A stretch of DNA of 22,440 nt from Citromicrobium sp. (GTDB lineage Bacteria; Pseudomonadota; Alphaproteobacteria; Sphingomonadales; Sphingomonadaceae): NCBI GenBank assembly GCA_003248395.1, contig QFNA01000019.1:1-22440 (forward strand). The letters are read 5' to 3'. Both the position numbers and the translations under genes were made by a program. The notes under the pieces were generated by a model. It searched no databases. It was not told the DNA's origin and worked only from the letters and a program-made list of their open reading frames with translations. Below are positions 14,866 through 22,440 of the stretch, one piece after another. Position 1 is the first letter of the stretch. The number at the start of each line of letters is the position of its first letter.

Positions 14866-15734
14866 ACTACAATGAACACCGGCCGGGCCTGAAGGCCCGC
14901 GCCGCTCACCTTGCCCTTGCCCTCTCGAGCGCCGCCGCAGTGCTGACGCTCGGAGTCTCTGCCGTCACCGCTATGCCCGCGAGCGCCGCCGGAATGGCCA
15001 GCGATGTCGCGCAAGCACTGAAACTGCGGCTGCCCAAGACCCCGATCGATGCGATCAGCTGCGACACGCTTGGCCCGTGGTGCGAAGTCGTCTCGGGCGA
15101 CACGCTGTTCTACATCGACGAGACCGCCCGCTACCTGTTCGTGGGCCGTCTCTACGACATGGAAGAGCGGCGCGACGTGACCGCCGCCCGCCTGCTCGAA
15201 CTCAATCCCGACCTGCTCGCGGCCGGGGCGGCGCGCGTAGCCAGCGATGCTCCCGCAGGTCGCGACGAAACGCCGATCCAGGCGGCTGCCAGCCATGTCG
15301 ACCTCTCGTCGCTTCCGGCTGCCGGAGCGATCCACTGGGGCAACCCCAAGGGCGAACGTCTGGTCGTTTTCTCGGACTTCCAGTGCGGATACTGCCAGCG
15401 CCTGACCGCCGAACTCGCCAAGGCCAAGGTCCATGTCGAAGAGCGACCGATCTCGATCTTCGGCGCGGCAAGCCGCAAGATTTCCGAGGCGGTGCTGTGC
15501 GCCAAGGATCCGGCAAAGGCACTGCATGCGGCCTATTCCGGCCAGGCTCCGGCGACCGGCAAGACCTGCAAGGACGCCAAAGCGCTCGATGCCAACGAAG
15601 CCTTCGCGAAGGCCAACGGGTTTGCCGGAACGCCGGTCATCGTGCGCGCCCGCGATGGGGCGGTGCTTCATGGCTACCGCGATGCCGCGGCGATCCGCCG
15701 CTTCGTCGCCGAAGGGAAGGGAGAGGCGCAATGA
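14862..15734 (+). CDS. dsbC: DsbC-family thiol:disulfide interchange protein
   Basis: A 290-residue exported protein with a signal peptide ending ASAA (about 40-43). A DsbC dimerisation domain follows (IDAISCDTLGPWCEVVSGDTLFYIDETARYLFVGRLYD, about 62-99), then a thioredoxin fold with the active site CGYC at 175-178 and the cis-proline GTPVIV at 256-261. It isomerises disulfides in the periplasm, probably for cysteine-rich transfer proteins such as TraU, encoded downstream, and the missing TraN and TraH. Dedicated dsbC genes between traB and traV are usual in F-type clusters. It overlaps both neighbours by ATGA. Confidence 0.93.
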   Translation: MNYNEHRPGLKARAAHLALALSSAAAVLTLGVSAVTAMPASAAGMASDVAQALKLRLPKTPIDAISCDTLGPWCEVVSGDTLFYIDETARYLFVGRLYDMEERRDVTAARLLELNPDLLAAGAARVASDAPAGRDETPIQAAASHVDLSSLPAAGAIHWGNPKGERLVVFSDFQCGYCQRLTAELAKAKVHVEERPISIFGAASRKISEAVLCAKDPAKALHAAYSGQAPATGKTCKDAKALDANEAFAKANGFAGTPVIVRARDGAVLHGYRDAAAIRRFVAEGKGEAQ

Positions 15735-16303
15735 GCCGGCTCCCGATCCTTCGTGCCGCGGTACTCGCTGCGCCGCTCCTTTTGGCCAGTGGCTGCGCTA
15801 GCCTTGGCGGCAACGTGAAAGGCAATTTTGCCTGCCGCGCTCCCCAAGGGACCTGCGCGCCGACCTCCACGATCGATGCCGGGGCGACCGGCATCGAAAA
15901 GGCTGACACGTCTGAGGCGCATCGGACGGTCACCCCGACCGGCGAAGCGGTTCGCCGCCTGCAGGTCGTGTTGACGGGCTACCGCGACGCGGCGGGCCGC
16001 GACCATGAGGCGCGCGTCGTTCACCTGACGCTGCCCGAACAGGCAGGGACAGGCTGGCGCGCTCCGCAGGGCCGCCGCGAAGTCCTGCGCTCGCTGGCAT
16101 CGACCATTGCCGCGACGCGCGAGGGCAACCCCGCACCCGATTTCCAACCCACAGACACATTGCCGGAACAGCTGTTCATCCCCTCGCAGCCCGTTCCGGC
16201 GATGCCCGGCGCTGACGCGCCGGAACCCGGGGGGCCTGGCTCGTTTTCCCCTCCCCGCGAGCCGGTCCCCCACCCTGACATGACCGAAGGAGAGAGCCAG
16301 TGA
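15731..16303 (+). CDS. traV: Type-F conjugative transfer outer-membrane lipoprotein TraV
   Basis: A 190-residue lipoprotein. The signal peptide ends in the lipobox LLLASGC with acylated Cys22, followed by GNFACRAPQGTCAPTSTIDA, the conserved two-cysteine TraV motif, and a proline-rich C-terminus. TraV is the VirB7 counterpart that anchors the TraK/TraB core in the outer membrane. The true start is the ATG at 15731, overlapping the dsbC stop; the frame is open far upstream, but that part lies inside dsbC. The 3' end overlaps traC by GTGA. Confidence 0.93.
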   Translation: MSRLPILRAAVLAAPLLLASGCASLGGNVKGNFACRAPQGTCAPTSTIDAGATGIEKADTSEAHRTVTPTGEAVRRLQVVLTGYRDAAGRDHEARVVHLTLPEQAGTGWRAPQGRREVLRSLASTIAATREGNPAPDFQPTDTLPEQLFIPSQPVPAMPGADAPEPGGPGSFSPPREPVPHPDMTEGESQ

Positions 16304-18843
16304 CGCTATCCCTTGCTGCCGCGCGCGACGCACTCTCGCGGGGCCTGTTTGCCGACACGGCTCGGCCCGAAAAGCCGCAGGCGCATTTCGGGCTCGACAT
16401 GCTCTCGGACTGGCTGCCCTACCGGGTCTATGACGAGGGGGCGAAGCTCTACCGCAACGCCCGCTCGAAGGGCTTTGTGCTCGAAGTCACCCCGCTCATC
16501 GGGGCCGACGAACGGACCGGCGAGATCCTCGGCCAGTTCTTCTCCGAAGGCCTGCCGCAGGGTGCCTGCCTCCAGGTCCTGAACTTCGCATCTCCGCGGA
16601 TCGGTAGTGTGGTCGGCCCCTGGTTCGCTCCGCGCTATGAGCAGGGCGGGATCTACGAGGCGATTGCCAGGGCGCGCACCAGGCGCCTTTACGATCTCGT
16701 CTGGAATTCGGGCTCGGCGCATGCGCCCTTCCATGCCCGCAACGTCCGGCTGATCGTCTCGCTCGGCGTGCCCGTGCCCGGTAGCGTGACCGACGCGGAA
16801 CTCTCCGAATGCCGCGAAGGGCTGATGGGCATGCTCCATTCGCTCGGACTGCACGCGCAAGAGCTGCGCCCGGGCGGATTGCTGGCGCTGATCGACGAGC
16901 TCACCTCGCCGACCACCGCGCACGAGACCGACATCCATGCGTGGAACCCGCACGATACGCTCGATGTCCAGGCGATCCGGCGCGACATCGAGCTCGAGGT
17001 CGGCGACGATCGCCTGGTCCTCAGGACCGAGCGCTTCCGCGAGACCGGCCGCGACGAGGAGGGCAATCCCGAAGTCGGCGAATGCTTTCCCGACCATTTC
17101 GACGTGCGGCATTATGCCGTGCGCTCGACCCCCGAGCGCTGGGCGCCCTGGGAATGCGCGCGGCTCATCGGCGACATGTTTACCGACAAGCTGCGCTTTC
17201 CCTGTCCGACGGCAACCATGCTGTGCCTGGTCTACCCCGACCAGGAAGCCGCATCGGCGCGCGCGGGCTTCAAGTTCATGCGCACGACCAGCCTCAGCCA
17301 GACCAAGAGCGCGCGCTTTCTCCCCAAGCTCGCCGAACAGTCGGCCGAATGGCGCCACGTCCAGGCCGAACTCCAGGCCGGCAAGAAGCTCGTGAAGCTG
17401 TTCTACGGGCTCACCAGCATCTCGCCGCTCGGCCAGGGCGACGCGCACGAACGCATCATCAAGGCGATCTACAAGGCAGCCGGATGGGATCTGGCCGACG
17501 AGCGCTTCCTCCAGCTGCAGGGCCTCGTCGCTGCCTTTCCCCTGAGCCTTGCCGATGGCCTCGCCGACGACATGGCGCGGCTAAAGCGCCTCAAGACCAT
17601 GCTCTCGACGACGGCGGCGCATATCGCGCCGATGCAGGGGGAATATCTCGGCGGCGTGATCCCGCACCTCCTGCTCGTCGGTCGGCGCGGCCAGCCCTTC
17701 TGGTGGTCGCCGTTCGAAAACGGTGCCGGCAATCACAATATCGCGATCTGCGGCAAGTCGGGTTCGGGCAAGTCGGTGCTGCTGCAGGAGCTCTGCGCCG
17801 CCTTGCGCGGCGCGGGCGCCAAGGTCGTGGTGATCGATGACGGCCGCAGCTTCGAGCATTCGGTCAAACTGCAGGGCGGACGCTTCGTCGAGTTCACGCT
17901 CGCCTCGGGCTTTTCCCTTAACCCCTTCTCGATGGTCGACGATGCCCGTGCGCACGAAGACGAGGATTACCGCCTCGACTGCTTCGCCATGATCAAGGCG
18001 ATCATTGGCCAGATGGCACGACCCGGCACCGCGCCGAGCGACACCGAACGCGGATTGATCGACCGGGCGGTGACTGCGACCTGGGAGGCACTCGGCAGCG
18101 GCGCATCGGTCGACGATGTCGCGCATGCGCTCCATGGCTCGGAGAGTGAGGCGGGCCGCGATCTCGCCACCGCGATTGCGCCCTTCTGCCGCGGCGGCAG
18201 CTACGGCGGGTTCTTTGCAGGCAAGGCGAGCTTCGCGCTCGACGATGATTTTACCGTCTTCGAGATGAGCGATCTCGCTTCCCGCGAGGAACTGCGCAGC
18301 GTCGTCCTGTCGGCGATCATGTTCATGACCAGCCAGGCGATGACCCGCTCGTCGCGAGCGACCAAGAAGTTGCTCCTGATCGACGAGGCCTGGGCCATGC
18401 TCAAGGGCGGGTCGATGGGCGAGTTCGTCGAGACCTATGCCCGCACCGCGCGCAAATATGGCGGCGCGCTCGCCACCGCGACCCAGTCCCTCAATGACTA
18501 TTACAAGTCCGATGGCGCGCGCGCCGCGCTCGAGAACAGCGACTGGATGCTGGTGCTTCAGCAGAAGGCCGAGACGATCGCCGATTTCAGGGCGAACGCG
18601 CGGCTCGACATGGACGACCGCACCGAGACGCTGATCCGCAGCCTCAAGCGATCGGGCACCGAGTACAGCGAAGTCTTCATCAAGGGCCCCGAGACCGAAG
18701 CGGTCGGCCGGCTCGTGCTCGATCCCTTCTCGGCGACGATCTACTCCTCCGATCCCGACACCTATGCCGCGATCCAGGAATGCGAGCGTCGCGGGCACAG
18801 CCTCGCCGATGCCATTCGCATCGTGGCGGGAGGCGGACAATGA
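16300..18843 (+). CDS. traC: Type-IV secretion ATPase TraC (VirB4-like)
   Basis: An 847-residue cytoplasmic ATPase, the usual TraC length. The N-terminal domain has LSDWLPYRVYDEGAKLYRNA and GFVLEVTPLIGADERTGEIL. The C-terminal motor has Walker A GKSGSGKS at 485-492, Walker B LLLIDEAWAML at 691-701, and the downstream ATQSLNDYY region. TraC powers pilus assembly and retraction at the inner membrane. The start is a GTG that overlaps the traV stop; the end overlaps the next small gene by ATGA. All motifs are intact. Confidence 0.96.
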   Translation: MTLSLAAARDALSRGLFADTARPEKPQAHFGLDMLSDWLPYRVYDEGAKLYRNARSKGFVLEVTPLIGADERTGEILGQFFSEGLPQGACLQVLNFASPRIGSVVGPWFAPRYEQGGIYEAIARARTRRLYDLVWNSGSAHAPFHARNVRLIVSLGVPVPGSVTDAELSECREGLMGMLHSLGLHAQELRPGGLLALIDELTSPTTAHETDIHAWNPHDTLDVQAIRRDIELEVGDDRLVLRTERFRETGRDEEGNPEVGECFPDHFDVRHYAVRSTPERWAPWECARLIGDMFTDKLRFPCPTATMLCLVYPDQEAASARAGFKFMRTTSLSQTKSARFLPKLAEQSAEWRHVQAELQAGKKLVKLFYGLTSISPLGQGDAHERIIKAIYKAAGWDLADERFLQLQGLVAAFPLSLADGLADDMARLKRLKTMLSTTAAHIAPMQGEYLGGVIPHLLLVGRRGQPFWWSPFENGAGNHNIAICGKSGSGKSVLLQELCAALRGAGAKVVVIDDGRSFEHSVKLQGGRFVEFTLASGFSLNPFSMVDDARAHEDEDYRLDCFAMIKAIIGQMARPGTAPSDTERGLIDRAVTATWEALGSGASVDDVAHALHGSESEAGRDLATAIAPFCRGGSYGGFFAGKASFALDDDFTVFEMSDLASREELRSVVLSAIMFMTSQAMTRSSRATKKLLLIDEAWAMLKGGSMGEFVETYARTARKYGGALATATQSLNDYYKSDGARAALENSDWMLVLQQKAETIADFRANARLDMDDRTETLIRSLKRSGTEYSEVFIKGPETEAVGRLVLDPFSATIYSSDPDTYAAIQECERRGHSLADAIRIVAGGGQ

Positions 18844-19220
18844 TGGTCTCGCATCTCGTCGACCGGACCCCTCCGGCCAACCTTCGCAGCCTGCTGCCGT
18901 TCCTGCAAGGGAGCTGCTTCGTCCTCATCGAGACCGCGCGCTTTGCCGCGACATCGCTGCTGATCGTGCTGGGATTGCCGCTCGCGCTGTTCCTGTTCGT
19001 TGCAGGCTGGGACCTTGGTGGCCTCTTCACCCAGCTCGCCAATCTGTCGGACCGCTACCTTGAAGCCGACGGCCTGCGCCGCAGCCTGTTCAGCCAGGAC
19101 CTCAAGGGCTGCTTCCTCGTCCTGACAGGCGCGGTGACGCTGTTTCGCATGCCACGCTTCCTGAAGCGGCTCGCGGCCGATCGCGACAGCCATCCGCCCC
19201 GGGAGGCAAGCCGTGACTGA
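18840..19220 (+). CDS. Unknown membrane protein in the tra operon
   Basis: A 126-residue protein starting MMVSHLVDRTPPANLRSLLP. It has one strong membrane segment (about 36-58, TSLLIVLGLPLALFLFVAG), a second weaker hydrophobic stretch (GCFLVLTGAVTLF, about 90-102), and a basic C-terminus. I do not recognise the family. It sits between traC and trbI, overlapping traC by ATGA and trbI by GTGACTGA, so it is a true operon member and probably an inner-membrane accessory of pilus assembly. The start could be either of two adjacent ATG codons (18840 or 18843). Confidence 0.75.
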   Translation: MMVSHLVDRTPPANLRSLLPFLQGSCFVLIETARFAATSLLIVLGLPLALFLFVAGWDLGGLFTQLANLSDRYLEADGLRRSLFSQDLKGCFLVLTGAVTLFRMPRFLKRLAADRDSHPPREASRD

Positions 19221-19599
19221 GACGCGCAGACTACCATCCTTCAATCGCCCGCTCTTGCTGAGAATTCTCGGCGTGCTCGCGCTCGCGGCCGCACTGCTCT
19301 GGGCGGCCTGGGTCAGCCGCGAGCTGTCCGAGCCGGGCCAGCAGATCGTCACCGTCCGGCTTGCCGAGACCATCGCGGCTTTCGTCGATGCCGAAGCGCG
19401 CGGGCAGCAGGATCCCGAAGCCAGCCAGGCACGCGTGCTTGCCTTCCTCCAGGCGACCGATCGCGCCGTTGCAGAAATGGGGACCGATGGCCGCGTGGTG
19501 CTGGTCGGCGAGGCAGTGCTCGCAGGCGATGCCCCCGATGCCACCGATGAACTGCGCGTACGGATCGCCCGCCAGCTTGAGCAGGGAGGCGGTCAGTGA
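19213..19599 (+). CDS. trbI: Type-F conjugative transfer protein TrbI
   Basis: A 128-residue bitopic inner-membrane protein. One helix (about 15-34, LLRILGVLALAAALLWAAWV) is followed by a periplasmic domain starting VSRELSEPGQQIVTVRLAETIAAFVDAEAR, the wording of F-type TrbI, which affects pilus retraction. The GTG start at 19213 has GGGAGG upstream and overlaps the previous gene; the stop overlaps the next start (GTGA). The same position, after traC and before traW, is seen in F. Confidence 0.88.
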   Translation: MTETRRLPSFNRPLLLRILGVLALAAALLWAAWVSRELSEPGQQIVTVRLAETIAAFVDAEARGQQDPEASQARVLAFLQATDRAVAEMGTDGRVVLVGEAVLAGDAPDATDELRVRIARQLEQGGGQ

Positions 19600-20020
19600 C
19601 GCACTTTGCCTCTCGTCTTGTCCGCACGATCAAACGGCCGCTCGTCCTGACCGGACTGGTGCTGCTGCCACTCGGATGGGGCGCGGTCGACGCCTTCGCG
19701 AAAGACCATGCCTTCCTCATCAATGCCAGCCCGTGCATTTCGGGAAAGGCGCGCAGCTCTTCGGCAAACGAGTGCTCGGCGTGCCGGGCGATGTCGTGAG
19801 CCACCGCGGTCACGAGGTCTTCATCAACGGTCGCAAGATCGCCGCGCGGCTCGATGAGACCCGTCTCGGCATTGCGCTACACAAAGGCCCCGAAGGACCG
19901 ATCCCCGACGGCTGCTTCTACACCGGGACCAGCCATCCCCGCGGCCTCGACAGCCGCTACGCAGAGATCGGCTTCGTCTGCCGTGGCCAGATCCTTGGCA
20001 GCGGGAGGGCGATCCTGTGA
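19596..20020 (+). pseudogene. S26 signal peptidase TraF-like, inactivated by an internal out-of-frame deletion
   Basis: The GTG at 19596 starts a normal N-terminus: basic tail, membrane helix LVLTGLVLLPLGWGAV, then FLINASP. At about 19731 the reading frame changes. From 19733 another frame continues with HFGKGAQLFGKRVLGVPGD, VFINGRKIAARLDETRLGI, IPDGCFYTGTSHPRGLDSRY and GQILGSGRAIL, clearly the rest of a conjugative S26 peptidase. In family members FLINASP continues as SLP, carrying the catalytic Ser, with some 30 residues before the HFG segment; these are missing here. The Lys-containing GKRVLGVPGD box is present. Joined parts give about 140 residues, against roughly 170-180 expected. The product would stop at 19799 without nucleophile or Lys. 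Confidence 0.85.
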
Positions 20021-20651
20021 GCAAGCTCATCCTCCCCGCAACCCTGCTTGCAGTGCTGCTCTGTCCCTCTCATGCACTGGCGCGCGACTATGGCCAGCGC
20101 GGCACGGTGTTTCCCGTGATCGAGCGCGACCTCCTCGAACAGATCCATTCGCGCCTGACGCAGATGGAACGCTCGGGCGAGACCACGCGGCTCAATGAAG
20201 ACCTGAAGCGCCGCACGATCGCGCGGGTCAACCGGCCCGACCCCGTCGCCGGGATCGTCCGGGCCAGCGAAGCCCGGCGCTGGCACTTCGATCCGACGAT
20301 TACGCTCGCTGCCGATATCCGCGGGGCAAAGGGCGAGCTGATCCATGCCGCTGGCACGAGGGTCAATCCGCTCGACAGCGTCGGCCTTCGCGCCGATCTC
20401 CTGTTCCTCGACGGCGACGATCCGGGCCAGCTCGCCTGGGCGCTCAAGCAGGACGCCAATGCCAAGCTGATCCTGGTGAAGGGCGCGCCGCTCGAGCTCA
20501 TGAAGGCCCGCCAGCGCCGCTTCTATTTCGACCAGGGCGGCAAGCTCACGGAGAGGTTCGGGATCAGGTCGGTGCCTGCACGCGTGCGCCAGCAGGGCCG
20601 CCTGCTCGAGATCAGCGAAATCGCGCTGCCACCGAAAAGGAGGACAGCCCA

Positions 20652-20655
<4 letters not shown>
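20017..20655 (+). CDS. traW: Type-F conjugative transfer protein TraW
   Basis: A 212-residue periplasmic protein. The signal peptide ends ALA (about 20-22), and the mature part begins RDYGQRGTVFPVIERDLLEQI, the hallmark opening of TraW. Further conserved parts are the HFDPTITLAADIRGAKGELI region, DGDDPGQLAWAL, and the C-terminal FGIRSVPARV motif. TraW is needed for pilus assembly and works with TrbC and TraU. The GTG start overlaps the broken peptidase gene (GTGA) and the stop overlaps traU (ATGA). Confidence 0.95.
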
Positions 20656-22054
<1,399 letters not shown>

Positions 22055-22152
22055 TGAGCGCCTCCGCGAGACAAAAAAGAAGCCCCAAGATTTCGGTAAC
22101 ACTCTGGATAGTCGAGCGAACCTACTCTCATGGGGCGGATGTGAGTTTTAGA

Positions 22153-22169
22153 TAGGACATTATGTCCTA
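22153..22169. promoter_or_regulatory. Perfect 17-bp palindrome upstream of the NYN gene
   Basis: TAGGACATTATGTCCTA has two 8-bp arms around one base, with no mismatch. It lies about 100 bp upstream of the NYN gene start and 22 bp downstream of the stop of the restriction-enzyme stub (both on the minus strand), where a repressor operator for the NYN gene would be. The regulator is unknown. Confidence 0.5.
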
Positions 22170-22190
22170 CCATGCAATTAATTTCACACA

Positions 22191-22415
22191 TCATATCGCT
22201 CCTCCCGCGCCAGCCGTCGGAGCCTGAGCGAGAACCTGCTCCACCAGCTTGGCGAAGTCTTCCTCCATCGAGGCCCAATTGCGGAATTCGGCAAAGTGCC
22301 AGCGCCCGAAACCGCCGAGCTGGTTGACGCCAGGGACCCAGTGTCCGTCGTCAGAACATTTGGCACAACTTGCGGCGTAGGTTTGCGGAGTGCGGGCCTC
22401 GTCCTGGTTTGATGT
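22191..22415 (-). pseudogene. C-terminal stub of a BPTD_3080/type III-like restriction endonuclease
   Basis: The leftward frame ending at the TGA 22193-22191 reads KCSDDGHWVPGVNQLGGFGR, then WHFAEF and a helical tail. The WVPGVNxLGxFGRWxFAEF string is, as I recall it, the conserved C-terminus of large helicase-nuclease restriction proteins of the BPTD_3080 group. A stop codon at 22418-22416 cuts the frame, so only about 75 codons remain. The sequence upstream of it is unrelated, which fits insertion or recombination at about 22405-22418. The family name is from memory. Confidence 0.55.
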
Positions 22416-22440
22416 TTAAGCGGCGAGCCTGCGGTGTTGC
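22405..22440. other. Possible end of an insertion sequence at the right window edge
   Basis: The bases from about 22410 to the end (TTTAAGCGGCGAGCC and beyond) break the restriction-enzyme frame and look unrelated to it. They resemble an insertion-sequence terminus, but I cannot name the element or see its other end. Confidence 0.25.

Noticed and set aside
15077..15730. Open frame upstream of traV that would extend it to 408 residues
   Set aside because: It is an Arg-rich shadow of dsbC in another frame; the lipoprotein signal at 15731 marks the true traV start.
17581..18840. 419-codon open frame on the minus strand
   Set aside because: It is antisense to traC, whose Walker motifs and overlaps are intact; the product has no recognisable domain.

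Overview
The window looks like accessory DNA of an alphaproteobacterium of the order Sphingomonadales. It has high GC, F-type tra genes of the kind found on sphingomonad plasmids and integrative elements, an EmrAB-NodT efflux set, and SOS boxes of the alphaproteobacterial form GAAC-N7-GAAC. The assignment rests on protein style and motifs recognised by eye; no database search was run.

Layout. (1) 1-1990 is mobile-element edge DNA. It holds the 5' end of a tyrosine recombinase of the kind that accompanies IS91-like transposases (cut by the window edge), a GSU2403-type nucleotidyltransferase with four alternating 9-bp repeats in front of its start, and an AT-richer gene-free stretch. That stretch carries a 16-bp match to a tRNA-Leu 3' end flanked by repeated GGCCCGCAA sites, possibly an old attachment site. 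(2) 1990-10319 is an envelope and efflux block. A marR-type repressor, an ABC1/UbiB-family kinase-like protein and an alpha/beta hydrolase are translationally coupled, with an MCE (MlaD-like) protein downstream on the same strand. The divergent operon encodes a complete tripartite pump: EmrA-like adaptor, EmrB-like DHA2 transporter and NodT-type outer-membrane lipoprotein. A 22-bp inverted repeat lies between the two operons. (3) 10434-22057 is an F-type conjugation cluster. Two leftward regulators (HTH protein, then AlpA-like) diverge from a tightly overlapped operon: traA-like pilin, traL, traE, traK, traB, dsbC, traV, traC, an unknown membrane gene, trbI, a broken traF-type signal peptidase, traW, traU and a truncated trbC. 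(4) 21840-22440 is a scar. trbC and a convergent NYN-domain gene have both lost their 3' ends in one fusion, followed by a C-terminal stub of a restriction enzyme and foreign sequence at the right edge.

How it works together. The divergent control region between the HTH gene and traA holds two perfect GAAC-N7-GAAC sites, one facing each transcript. This suggests that both the regulators and the transfer operon are, or once were, under LexA (DNA damage) control. The transfer system itself appears disabled in this copy. The pilin-processing peptidase gene has an out-of-frame deletion that removes its nucleophile region, trbC is cut, and the genes that normally follow (traN, traF, traH, traG, traD, relaxase) are absent from the window.
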